Below are positions 33,804 through 41,064 of a stretch of 41,064 bases of DNA, one piece after another. Below the pieces are notes generated by a model. That model was not told the origin of the DNA, made no database searches, and worked only from the letters and a program-made list of their open reading frames with translations. The stretch spans positions 1-41,064 of the forward strand of contig NZ_FZOQ01000034.1 of assembly GCF_900188175.1 (NCBI RefSeq), in the 5' to 3' direction. Position 1 is the stretch's first letter; each line of letters opens with the position of its first letter. Both the position numbers and the translations under genes were made by a program. Source of the DNA: Pontibacter ummariensis (GTDB lineage: Bacteria; Bacteroidota; Bacteroidia; Cytophagales; Hymenobacteraceae).

Positions 33804-34328
33804 ATGCACATACAGTTGCTTATTCATGATTAGCTCCCCAGGTTCTAAATATCGCTAACCTTGCACTACTAGAATCTTTGCAGACAAGAAGCAACAGCTA
33901 CAACCTCAGTTAGCCTATACCGAGCAGGTTATTTCGAAGACTTTCTGGATGTAGTCAGGATTGTGGGGTTTGAGTTTCTGCAGCTTGCCACAGGACACAG
34001 GGGCATAAAACAAAAACTCTTGCTAACACACGCGTAAGAAGTAAGCTATAAAATGGCAGCGAAATTACCAGTGGCTTCTGCTTTTATTGAAGGACTTCAA
34101 GAAGGGCACGTTACCTCGCTCTTACCCTCTTCCTTCTTCTACAGTACAAAGTAGGGAAGCTATTAAATTGCACTAACAGGCAGTTAACAAACCTTATCAG
34201 GATGAAGCATTAACAGGAAAGAGCCTCAAAGGTTACTGCGCATATACTCACCTGCAAAGAGCTTTTCCTTTTTCTACTGGAGGTCATGCTGCAACCGGTT
34301 GCCTGCATGTTATTGCAGCCACTAAAGG
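33804..34328. other. Intergenic region bounded by the tRNA and its decayed copy
   Basis: No intact gene is visible between the tRNA-Asn terminator and the response regulator. One short frame (GYFEDFLDVVRIVGFEFLQL, about 33928-34035) reads like protein but stops soon after and matches no family that I know. Composition is AT-richer than the flanks. This could be the residue of a lost element. Confidence 0.4.
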
Positions 34329-34721
34329 TTATGCTGCGTTACCTAGCTGTTGCTTTATTATACCCAAATGGGTTTCGGTCAAAGGCTTGCTGATAAACCC
34401 TTTCACCATAGCATGCTGCTCCGCCATTTGTTGCTCTGCTGAGTCTATAGAGGAGGTTAAGATGAAGACGGAGCAGTTGCTGGAGATTACGTTCTCATGT
34501 GGTTTTAACGCCTGCAAAAACTCCCAGCCGTTCATAGACGGCATATTTAGGTCAAGGAATATAACCTGAGGGGCATTTACCGCTAAATCCTCTGTCAGGT
34601 AACCTAGGGTTTCCTCAGCAGAAGAGAAAGTTGTTACCTGCTCCGTGAAGTTCTCCAGTTTCAGGACCATTTCTGTAACGAAAGAACTGAGCGGATCATC
34701 ATCAATTATAAATGTCTTCAC
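34329..34721 (-). CDS. Single-domain (CheY/Rcp1-like) response regulator
   Basis: The 130-residue protein is a stand-alone receiver: Asp7-Asp8-Asp9 at the N-terminus, phospho-acceptor Asp57 in VIFLDLNMPSMNGWEFL, Thr in ILTSS, and Lys in GFISKPL. It has no output domain. The closest type is the Rcp1-like regulators that receive phosphate from hybrid or phytochrome-type kinases; no kinase is encoded nearby. It is the only intact gene between the tRNA-Asn and the decayed tRNA-Asn copy. Confidence 0.93.
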   Translation of the reverse strand: MKTFIIDDDPLSSFVTEMVLKLENFTEQVTTFSSAEETLGYLTEDLAVNAPQVIFLDLNMPSMNGWEFLQALKPHENVISSNCSVFILTSSIDSAEQQMAEQHAMVKGFISKPLTETHLGIIKQQLGNAA

Positions 34722-34946
34722 TATCGTCTGTCTAAGTCGTTTGCAAACTCTATAACTACACGATGCAATAAAACAGCATAGTTTTGCCAGGGGAAAGGAG
34801 ACTTTAATTATAAAAATAACTTATATTATTAAATGTTTCCATATTACTAAAACATGTCACAACAACAAAGCAACTTTAAAAGCTGCACATTATCTATTTA
34901 ACACATCTTCAAAGCAGCAACAAGTAACATACTTATTGCAGAAAAA

Positions 34947-35048
34947 TCTGCTAACCAGGTTCACTGGTTTATGCTTAGGGGAAAAGAAAGTTATCTACGG
35001 ATAAAACTGTTAAGCGGCTTTTCATACGCGTATAGTTTGCTTAGCGAA
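34947..35048 (+). repeat. Decayed direct copy of tRNA-Asn 3' half and terminator
   Basis: CTGCTAACCAG (about 34949) resembles the tRNA-Asn segment CTGTTAATCAG. GGTTCACTGG and TTAGGGGAAAAGAAAG follow in the order of the T-arm, the acceptor 3' strand and the bases after it. Then GTTAAGCGGCTTTT copies the terminator arm GTTAAGTGGCTTTT (13 of 14 bases), and ATACGCGTATAGTTTGCTTA resembles the bases beyond (ATGCACATACAGTTGCTTA). The copy is in the same orientation. The rest of the 34722-35257 gap is AT-rich and empty. Confidence 0.65.
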
Positions 35049-35257
35049 TCTTATTCCTTTAAACTAGCGCTATGCGATTTTTACGTTAGTTATACTTTCC
35101 TCTTAACAGGTATAAGAGTAAAATTTTCCTGTACCTAAGGGCGCCAAGACGCTACCCGCCTGACCTTAAGTTGATTTAGAACTTCTCGCGTAACGTTTAC
35201 TTACCCTTATAGTAGACTAAGAATTGACCTTTTTCTTCCATATTTTGTTATTGTGCC

Positions 35258-35920
35258 ATGGATACAATCTCAATTATAAATACAGACAATAAGGCAAGGC
35301 TGTACAAAATAGCCTTTTGGCTCGCTTTGTTTACCATTGCTTACAATACAATAGAAGGTCTGGTCTCCACTTACCTGGGATATGAAGACGAGAGCCTTTC
35401 CCTGTTTGGCTTTGGGGCGGACAGCTTTATCGAGGTGATCTCTGGCATTGGCATTGCCCATATGGTGCTGCGCATACAACGAAACGACAACAGCCCTAGG
35501 GACAAGTTCGAGCGGACAGCACTGCGGATAACAGGCTTTGCCTTTTACACGCTGGTAGCGGGCCTTACTGTTACTAGTCTCTATAACATCTGGACGGGCC
35601 ATAAGCCTGAGACCACCTTCTGGGGTGTTGTCATCTCCATTATCTCAATTGCTGTGATGTGGGCCCTGGTGTATACCAAGGAGCGTGTAGGCAACAAGTT
35701 GAACTCAGACGCCATTTTGGCCGATGCGGGCTGTACCCGGGTATGTATCTACATGTCCGTCATCCTGCTGGTGGCTAGCGGCATCTATGAACTAACAGGC
35801 ATCCCTTATATCGACAGCATCGGCACGCTGGGCATCGCTTACTTTGCCTTTAAGGAAGGGAAAGAGTGCTTTGAGAAAGCAAACAGTGATAAACTGTGCA
35901 GCAGCAACTGCTGCTCTTAA
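35258..35920 (+). CDS. CDF-like cation transporter with Cys-type metal site
   Basis: The 220-residue protein has the six-helix membrane domain of cation diffusion facilitators and no C-terminal cytoplasmic domain. In typical CDF transporters the metal site uses HxxxD or DxxxD on helices 2 and 5. Here helix 2 has Asp55xxxGlu59 (FGADSFIEVISG), and helix 5 has Cys159xxxCys163 (SDAILADAGCTRVCIYMSV) where HxxxD is expected. The C-terminus ends CSSNCCS, another possible thiol site. This suggests a softer metal than zinc, but no metal can be assigned from sequence. A strong terminator follows. Confidence 0.82.
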   Translation: MDTISIINTDNKARLYKIAFWLALFTIAYNTIEGLVSTYLGYEDESLSLFGFGADSFIEVISGIGIAHMVLRIQRNDNSPRDKFERTALRITGFAFYTLVAGLTVTSLYNIWTGHKPETTFWGVVISIISIAVMWALVYTKERVGNKLNSDAILADAGCTRVCIYMSVILLVASGIYELTGIPYIDSIGTLGIAYFAFKEGKECFEKANSDKLCSSNCCS

Positions 35921-35948
35921 GCTCTTTTAGTACCTGACGAACAGCTAT

Positions 35949-35980
35949 AAAAAGCCTTACAAGAACTTGTAAGGCTTTTT
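35949..35980. terminator. Intrinsic terminator after the CDF-like gene
   Basis: A 14-bp perfect stem (AAAAAGCCTTACAA with TTGTAAGGCTTTTT) encloses GAAC. Confidence 0.93.
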
Positions 35981-36271
35981 GCTTTCTGCCTCGCCCTACA
36001 ACAGTTTACTACCAGCCCATCATAAAAGTGCATAGCACTTAATAGAAGCTAAAGCAGTCGTCTAAATCAAGGAAGAGAGCCCTAAACTACAAGAAGCAAA
36101 ATAATCCTCCTCAACCGTTATCCTAATTTACCTTCATGGAGTACAATAGCTAAAAGAGCGGTAAGACTTTTTACAGAAGGCACTTTTTACTGCTTCTTTT
36201 AGTAAAACAGAGCGCTTAATACCGATTCTTGAGGCATTTAAGCCTGCTCTGAAAACATAAACAGCTAGACT

Positions 36272-37177
36272 ATGGCCAGCAAGAACGACCTTGACTTTAC
36301 CTATACCACAATAGACAAGCTGTTCCGCTTGAGTTTAGGGGAATCAGCAGACTATAGTGGCGCCAAGTACGACGGAGACTTCTCTATGTCGTTGGAAGAA
36401 GCACAGCGTGCCAAGCACAAGTTCATTGCCGATAGCCTGAACATCAGGGAAGGCAGTAAAGTACTGGATATGGGCTGTGGCTGGGGTGCTTTCCTTACCT
36501 ACGCTACCAAGGGAAAAAAAGCACAGGGCATAGGCTTGACCTTGTCGGAAGGGCAGGCAAAAGCCTGCCAGAAAAACGGCTTGCAAGTCTTTATAAAGGA
36601 CTGTCGCTACGTGAAACCCGAAGACTTTGGGTTGTTTGACGCTGTTGTTTGTGTCGGGGCCTTTGAACATTTCTGTTCGATCGAGGAGTGGCAGGCAGGC
36701 AAACAAGAGACGGTGTACCGGAACTTCTTCAGAACCGTAAGCGAGTTGTTACCAGCAGGAGGCAGGTTCTATTTGCAAACTATGACGTTCAGCAAGAACA
36801 TGCCCGCTTTTGAAGATGTTTCTGTAACTGCTAAAAAAGGGTCGCCAGAACATGTGCTTGCTTTAATGATAAAGGAGTTCCCTGGCTCCTGGCTCCCCTA
36901 CGGCCCGGAAATGCTCCTCCAAAACGCCGCACCCGACTTTAAACTAATTTCGCAGAGTAGCGGCAGACTAGACTATATAGAAACCATCGGGCAGTGGCGA
37001 AAAAGATTTAGAAAGTTCAACCTCCAAAAGTATCTGCTGTATCTATCGCTTCTGCCTAAGTACCTGCTAGATAAAGAACTAAGGAATCAAATAGAAGTAT
37101 TCCGGATAAGCCCTAACCGGGTCTGTTTTGAACTAGAGGTAATGGACCATTACCGAATGGTTTTTGAAAAAACCTGA
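36272..37177 (+). CDS. Cyclopropane-fatty-acid-synthase-like SAM methyltransferase
   Basis: The 301-residue protein belongs to the CFA-synthase/mycolic-acid-methyltransferase class. Motif I is VLDMGCGWGAFLTYA (residues 64-78), followed by GIGLTLSEGQ, the class hallmark, and VVCVGAFEHF near motif IV. It is some 80 residues shorter than E. coli Cfa, lacking its N-terminal domain. The substrate is probably an unsaturated lipid chain, but the short forms also methylate other small molecules. No operon partner is seen; a long hairpin follows. Confidence 0.85.
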   Translation: MASKNDLDFTYTTIDKLFRLSLGESADYSGAKYDGDFSMSLEEAQRAKHKFIADSLNIREGSKVLDMGCGWGAFLTYATKGKKAQGIGLTLSEGQAKACQKNGLQVFIKDCRYVKPEDFGLFDAVVCVGAFEHFCSIEEWQAGKQETVYRNFFRTVSELLPAGGRFYLQTMTFSKNMPAFEDVSVTAKKGSPEHVLALMIKEFPGSWLPYGPEMLLQNAAPDFKLISQSSGRLDYIETIGQWRKRFRKFNLQKYLLYLSLLPKYLLDKELRNQIEVFRISPNRVCFELEVMDHYRMVFEKT

Positions 37178-37201
37178 TACCTCCATTCAACAGCTGCACA
37201 A

Positions 37202-37252
37202 GCGCCCGGAGCTAAGGTGTGCCACAGGGTGCCGCACCTTAGCTCCGGGCGC
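37202..37252. terminator. Long GC-rich hairpin between convergent genes
   Basis: An 18-bp perfect inverted repeat (GCGCCCGGAGCTAAGGTG and its complement) has a 15-base loop. It sits between the methyltransferase and SRAP stops. Neither strand has a strong T-run after it, so its role as a terminator is only probable. Confidence 0.65.
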
Positions 37253-37261
37253 CTGCTCTTT

Positions 37262-37953
37262 CTAACTGAACAGATCCCCCTGTTCTGCCACAGGCTCCAA
37301 CACTTCGGGGCCGTCATTGGCGGGAGAGTTCACAAGAGAGGACACAGGATAGGCTTTCATCTCTTCGCTGGGGTAAGGACTGAGCAGGGACAGCAAATGC
37401 TCATCAGCAGGGGCATCAGAGAGCCACAGGTCCTCCTCCTCCGGATGCAAAAGTACTGGCATGCGCTCGTGAATAGGGCGCATTAGTTCGTTGGGTTCGG
37501 TGGTGATAAGCGTGTAGCTTCGGATCATCTCCCCCGTCTCTTTGTCTGCCCACTCGTCCCACAGCCCGGCAAAGCAAAAGATTCCCTCGTCTTTTAATAA
37601 AAAGCGATAGGGTGTCTTGCCGGTTGGGGAATTGCGCCACTCGTAAAACTGTCTGCCGGCACCAGGCAGCGCTTCCTATTTACCAGCCCTTTGTACAGGG
37701 GCTTTTCGGTGAGGCTCTCGGCACGGGCGTTAATGATCTTACGTTTATAGCTGTTCTCTTTAGCCCAGTGCGGTAAAAGGCCCCAGGTAAAGAACTGCAG
37801 CCTGTCGGGCTCCTCCCCTGTAATTACTGGCAAGCTCTGGGAAGGGGCCACATTATAGCGCTCCTGTACCTGCTGCTGTTTCAGGAGCCGCGCTGCCCGC
37901 ACAGAGCCTTTCCCCTCTTTGTTTTTACTGATGATAGAATAGCGTCCGCACAT
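37262..37953 (-). pseudogene. SRAP (HMCES/YedK) family gene with a one-base frameshift
   Basis: The gene is read in two frames. The first (37953 to about 37650) begins MCGRYS with catalytic Cys2 and has YNVAPSQSLPV, IINARAESL and RCLVPADSF. After a base loss near 37648-37652 the second frame continues YEWRNSPTGKTPYRFLLKDE, then FCFAGLWDEWADKETGEM, SYTLITTEPNE and IHERMPVLL. Together they form a complete SRAP protein, which crosslinks to abasic sites in single-stranded DNA through Cys2. Restoring one T to a T4 run (to T5) gives AGT TTT TAC GAG and reopens the frame. Either the gene is recently dead or the base was lost in sequencing. Confidence 0.9.
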
Positions 37954-38209
37954 AAGCCTTTTTCTTCCGGTGTACGGCAGAGGGCTTACGAAAGCTTCGA
38001 ACCGGATAAAGGCTAACGCTCTTGAACTTACATGGCCCTACACCCCACATAAGTAAGCTTTGGCACATTTCCTGCTATAAACAGAGCAGAAATTTAGTCA
38101 GCTCCTGCACGTTAGGCCGGCTTCGCAGAAATTATTAACCTCGTTATAACATAGGTCAGAGAAATAATTCTTTGTTTTGTATTCTCAAATCAGCTAGCAC
38201 AGCAAATAG

Positions 38210-38977
38210 ATGAAAAAATTACTAAGCACCCTTTTATTAGCCGCTCTTGTTACCGGACAAGCGTTTGCCTGGGGCCAAAACGGCCACCGCGCTGTTGGGC
38301 TGGTAGCCGAGCAGCACTTGAGTAAAAAAGCCAAACGAGAAATTGCAAAGATCCTGGAGGGTAACTCCCTGGCCGAAGTTTCTGTTTGGATGGACGATAT
38401 CCGCTCTGATAACGCTTACGACCACACGCATGACTGGCACTGGGTTACTATCCCGGGTGGCATGAAATACGAACAGACAGAGAAGAACCCGAACGGGGAC
38501 GTGATCGCGAAAATAGAGGAAGCGATCAGTGCCCTCGAAGCGGGCAACCTGCCCAAAGAGCAGCAGCAGGAGTACCTTAAGTACCTGGTACACATGGTAG
38601 GCGACCTGCACCAGCCACTGCACGTGGGCACGGGCGATGACATGGGCGGTAATGCCGTAAAAGTAGAGTGGTTCGGAAAGCCCTCTAACTTGCATAGCGT
38701 GTGGGACAGCGGCATGATAGATGGCAAAAACCTGAGCTATACTGAACTGACGGAGTTCCTGGGTAAGCCTAGCAAAGAACAAGTAAAGCAGCTTCAGTCT
38801 ACTTCTGTCAGGGACTGGGCGCACGAGTCGATGACCTACCGCGACCAGGTGTATGACCTGCCGGAAAACGGCAAGTTAAGCTACCGCTACTCTTATGAGA
38901 ACTATGACCTGGTAGAGCAGCGCCTGCTAGAGGCCGGCATTCGCCTGGCTGGTATTCTGAATAACATCTACGGATAA
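38210..38977 (+). CDS. S1/P1-type nuclease
   Basis: The 255-residue protein has a signal peptide that ends AFA, so the mature chain starts at Trp21, the N-terminal residue that binds zinc in this family. Further zinc-binding motifs are GQNGHRAVG (His26), VWMDDIR, HDWHWV, YLVHMVGDLHQPLH (helix with two His and one Asp) and NLHSVWD. This is a periplasmic or secreted phosphodiesterase that degrades single-stranded DNA or RNA and removes 3'-phosphates, probably for phosphate or nucleoside scavenging. It is monocistronic, ending in a terminator. Confidence 0.95.
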   Translation: MKKLLSTLLLAALVTGQAFAWGQNGHRAVGLVAEQHLSKKAKREIAKILEGNSLAEVSVWMDDIRSDNAYDHTHDWHWVTIPGGMKYEQTEKNPNGDVIAKIEEAISALEAGNLPKEQQQEYLKYLVHMVGDLHQPLHVGTGDDMGGNAVKVEWFGKPSNLHSVWDSGMIDGKNLSYTELTEFLGKPSKEQVKQLQSTSVRDWAHESMTYRDQVYDLPENGKLSYRYSYENYDLVEQRLLEAGIRLAGILNNIYG

Positions 38978-39006
38978 GCGAAAGCTTTTCTGTAAAACCT
39001 CTTCCT

Positions 39007-39047
39007 AAAGCAAGGCTACCGGCACACCCGGTAGTCTTGCTTTTTTT
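39007..39047 (+). terminator. Intrinsic terminator of the S1/P1 nuclease gene
   Basis: AAAGCAAG plus CTACCGG pairs with CCGGTAG plus CTTGCTTT, followed by a T-run, 30 bp after the stop. Confidence 0.9.
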
Positions 39048-39197
39048 CATCTCCCTCTCCTCTTAATTCCCTCTGCCCTAACTTTTTTCACGCTGTTGCA
39101 GTACTCTATAACATGGCAAAATCTTCATATAAATAGTTAGCCTTACCTCGCCATAGCCATTAGAGGGCCTGCTATTAAAACTTAAAGTGATAAAACT

Positions 39198-39368
39198 ATG
39201 AGAAACATAAGAGTTTATTTTACGGTCATGCTCGTGCTGTTAACCTTTACGTTAAGCAGCTGCGAGTTTATAGGAGACGTATTTGAGGCAGGCATGTGGA
39301 CAGCGCTTATCATCATTGTACTTGTCGTGCTGCTAATTGTCTGGATATTCCGAAAACTAAGAGGATAA
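39198..39368 (+). CDS. Small conserved-type lipoprotein, 56 aa
   Basis: This gene is shorter than 60 codons. It begins ATG AGA AAC and ends TAA at 39366. The product has a lipoprotein signal with lipobox ending at Cys22 (TLSSC), a short segment EFIGDVFEAGMW, and one transmembrane helix (TALIIIVLVVLLIVWIF) with a basic tail FRKLRG. Small lipoproteins of this shape (SSCEVIGDIFKAG-like) recur in Bacteroidota and are sometimes misannotated; I know no function. The terminator just behind supports a real gene. Confidence 0.75.
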   Translation: MRNIRVYFTVMLVLLTFTLSSCEFIGDVFEAGMWTALIIIVLVVLLIVWIFRKLRG

Positions 39369-39382
39369 CACGCGTTTAATTT

Positions 39383-39411
39383 GAAAAAGGGGCTCAAAAG
39401 GCTCCTTTTTC
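39383..39411 (+). terminator. Intrinsic terminator of the small lipoprotein gene
   Basis: GAAAAAGG..GC pairs with GC..CCTTTTTC around a short loop, 15 bp after the stop. Confidence 0.85.
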
Positions 39412-39460
39412 GTGAACGTGAGGACCTGCACACCAAAAGAAACACTACTACCTGGAACGT

Positions 39461-39493
39461 AAAAAAGGGAGCCTTCTGAGCTCCCTTTTTTTT
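39461..39493 (-). terminator. Intrinsic terminator of the fatty-acid hydroxylase gene
   Basis: AAAAAAGGGAGC pairs with GCTCCCTTTTTT; with T-runs on both strands it is bidirectional in look. It lies 18 bp after the stop of the minus-strand gene. Confidence 0.85.
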
Positions 39494-39511
39494 AATGTTT
39501 GCATGCTTTCT

Positions 39512-40120
39512 TTACTTCGCTTTCTTCGGCATGGTTCCCAAAATATAATCCCACAGCGGTGAAGAAACGCCATAAGCTACGTGCGGGTCTTTGTAGTGAT
39601 GAATGCTGTGGTGCACCCAAAGTGTTTTTAGGGAATTCTTCGGTGGCGCATAGGCATGTACGGCATAATGCACGAATAAATACATGGCATAACCAAACAG
39701 CAGGCCTGCCACCACCCCAAACACAAACTGACCGAAGATCAGCTTGAAGATGAAAAAGAAGGCAGAAGCATAGAGTATGCTCACGATCGGAGGCATCGCC
39801 AAGCGGTCCTTGTCCTTCGGAAACTCATGGTGGTTGCCATGGAAGAGGTACTGCAAGCGCGCCTTCAGCGGCGTGTCTGTACTCATGTGGAACACGTAGC
39901 GGTGTGCCAGGTATTCTATCAGGGTAAAGATAAGCCAGCCCAGAAAGAAAAAACCTATGGCTTCTATCACATTAATAAAGCTGTAGGTAATTCCGTAGTA
40001 AATCAAGCCTGTTGCTATCGCAATGAAAATAGATATCGGCAGGGCAATGTGCGTTCTGCTCATCTTCTCAAGAACCGGGTTCTTGAAAAGCCGAGCACGT
40101 CCTTTATGGTTAGGTTTCAT
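39512..40120 (-). CDS. Fatty-acid hydroxylase (FA2H/sterol-desaturase superfamily)
   Basis: The 202-residue membrane protein has the di-iron His-box set: HRYVFH, HGNHHEFP, FVHYAVHAY, and WVHHSIHHYKDPH. It has four or so hydrophobic helices and the NHHEFPKDKDRLAMPP block typical of fatty-acid 2-hydroxylases. In sphingolipid-making Bacteroidota such enzymes hydroxylate the N-acyl chain of ceramides; this substrate is inferred. It lacks the cytochrome b5 domain of eukaryotic FA2H. No operon partner is seen. Confidence 0.88.
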   Translation of the reverse strand: MKPNHKGRARLFKNPVLEKMSRTHIALPISIFIAIATGLIYYGITYSFINVIEAIGFFFLGWLIFTLIEYLAHRYVFHMSTDTPLKARLQYLFHGNHHEFPKDKDRLAMPPIVSILYASAFFFIFKLIFGQFVFGVVAGLLFGYAMYLFVHYAVHAYAPPKNSLKTLWVHHSIHHYKDPHVAYGVSSPLWDYILGTMPKKAK

Positions 40121-40249
40121 AGTTAGATTTTGCTGTTTTGGTTAACGCTGCAAAACTACTTAAATTTTAATTTGCTGCTACTTTTCGTCTACGTAAGCGT
40201 AGTATTTGGATGCTCGCTATAGGGATATAACGAGACCCTCTTGCTAGGG

Positions 40250-40750
40250 TTATAACAAAGAGCTTAATTGCTCTGATGTGATTGCGGCCCCCTTTACCTT
40301 GTGCCGGGCCTGCTCGTAGAAGGACCTTCTGTGTTCCAACATGTTATCTAAGAACTCCCGCAGTTCATCCTCTGTTTTGCCAGCCAAAAGGGGCCTTACC
40401 TGTAAGTTGGAAGCTAACAGTCGCTTTGCAAGCTCGGACGCGGGAACGTCCAGAAAGATACTTTCACCGTATTGGTTTATGAAATCCATGTTATCAAAGA
40501 AGCAGGGCGCTCCTCCGCCGGCTGATATAACCGCATGCTCATACTCCCGCACCACCGCCTCCAGGGCCTGCCGCTCCAACTCCCGGAATCGCTCCTGCCC
40601 TTGTTGCTCAAAGATATCCGCAATGGATCTCCCCTCTCGCTGCACAATGTATGCGTCCAGGTCCACGAAAGCATAGCCTAGCTGCGTGGCCAGTTGCTCA
40701 CCCAAAGTGGTCTTACCACTGCCCATCATGCCCAGAAGAAAGATTTTCAT
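40250..40750 (-). CDS. aroK: Shikimate kinase
   Basis: The 166-residue protein phosphorylates shikimate in the aromatic amino-acid pathway. It has the Walker A GMMGSGKTTLG (residues 7-17), the Asp30/Asp32 shikimate site (FVDLDAY), Arg56 in ERFRELE, the Gly78-Gly80 turn in ISAGGGAP, and a lid with Arg in VRPLL. Length is standard for bacterial AroK. Cytoplasmic. The next gene upstream on the minus strand is the partial frame at the window edge. Confidence 0.95.
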   Translation of the reverse strand: MKIFLLGMMGSGKTTLGEQLATQLGYAFVDLDAYIVQREGRSIADIFEQQGQERFRELERQALEAVVREYEHAVISAGGGAPCFFDNMDFINQYGESIFLDVPASELAKRLLASNLQVRPLLAGKTEDELREFLDNMLEHRRSFYEQARHKVKGAAITSEQLSSLL

Positions 40751-40920
40751 TATGAAGAGTTATACGATAATGAATTAGAAGTTAAGATCGGAGTAGCTTT
40801 TGCCTGGGCAGGCCCGCTGTCCAAACTACGCAATAACCTGCGTTACGCGTACACGGTCTTAAAAGCAAGCTACCCCTCCAAGGGGAGAATTAATCCAATA
40901 ACTGACTCCCCTCCTCGAAG

Positions 40921-41064
40921 CTAATCTTGTAGGGAAAAGTTTGTATTATTTTGTTGCGTTTCAAAGAGCCTCCATCCTTCTACCATATTTTGTAGTTTAA
41001 CCAGTGCTTCTCCCAAGAGCTTTGCTCCCGGCAGTGGCTGTTTCTTTGTTTTCTGGAAGCCTGC
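40921..41064 (-). CDS. Possible C-terminus of an unidentified gene
   Basis: A minus-strand frame enters at the right edge and runs 47 codons to a TAG at 40921. The residues (GAKLLGEALVKLQNMVEGWR, then LFETQQNNTN) look helical and are plausible protein, but I recognise no family. The frame is too short to be certain it is coding. The 170 bp between it and aroK show no gene. Confidence 0.35.
   Translation of the reverse strand, partial: AGFQKTKKQPLPGAKLLGEALVKLQNMVEGWRLFETQQNNTNFSLQD

Noticed and set aside
40694..40924. 76-codon plus-strand frame over the aroK start
   Set aside because: It overlaps the N-terminus of aroK on the opposite strand and has no family signal; treated as a shadow.

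Overview
The window looks like a chromosomal segment of a Bacteroidota bacterium, probably Cytophagales / Hymenobacteraceae (Pontibacter-like). That assignment is an inference. It rests on a type IX secretion C-terminal sorting domain, promoter -7 boxes of the form TAnnTTTG, near-absence of Shine-Dalgarno sequences, LytTR two-component genes, many SPII lipoproteins, a Bacteroidota-type RHS/YD protein, and a PheS with a small Cys-rich insert. Most of the window is ordinary host sequence; decayed accessory DNA sits at roughly 5.3-7.3 kb and 33.7-35.1 kb.

Region 1 (1-7300): two tandem minus-strand genes for large secreted proteins, an RHS/YD protein and a plant-type leucine-rich-repeat protein that runs off the left edge. 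A gene graveyard follows: an ISAs1-family transposase remnant (plus strand) and the frameshifted C-terminal end of a GH106-like glycosidase (minus strand). Region 2 (7380-8760): an unknown protein, a small lipoprotein and a 126-residue protein that is little more than a T9SS sorting tail. Region 3 (8927-12287): a type III polyketide synthase operon (FAD oxidoreductase, chalcone-synthase-like KS, SAM methyltransferase, small membrane protein), facing a class-II-like histone deacetylase-family hydrolase. Region 4 (13203-13760): an intergenic region with five DnaA-box-like sites, two of them perfect and 10 bp apart, next to an AT-rich stretch; it is a candidate replication origin.

Region 5 (13761-21383): envelope and stress genes, including a beta-barrel protein, a YceI lipoprotein, a DJ-1/PfpI protein, two thioredoxin-fold proteins in tandem, a HELCH protein, an NlpC/P60 peptidase, a YkvA/DUF1232 protein and a YgjP-type metallopeptidase. 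Region 6 (21554-28498): a five-gene minus-strand operon of TetR regulator, TolC-like channel, periplasmic adaptor, RND pump and an acyl-carrier-protein homologue whose prosthetic-group Ser is replaced by Thr; an inverted repeat overlaps the promoter. Region 7 (28727-31333): a LiaF-like membrane protein, LytS-type kinase and LytTR regulator operon, probably sensing envelope state.

Region 8 (31897-41064): pheS with a likely leaderless start, a degenerate Rieske-fold lipoprotein, tRNA-Asn(GTT), and a decayed second copy of the tRNA 3' half plus its terminator 1.2 kb downstream. Then come a response regulator, a CDF-like transporter with a Cys-Cys metal site, a CFA-synthase-like methyltransferase, an SRAP (HMCES/YedK) gene broken by a one-base frameshift, an S1/P1 nuclease, a 56-residue lipoprotein, a fatty-acid hydroxylase, aroK and the end of an unidentified gene. 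Convergent genes are regularly separated by strong intrinsic terminators.
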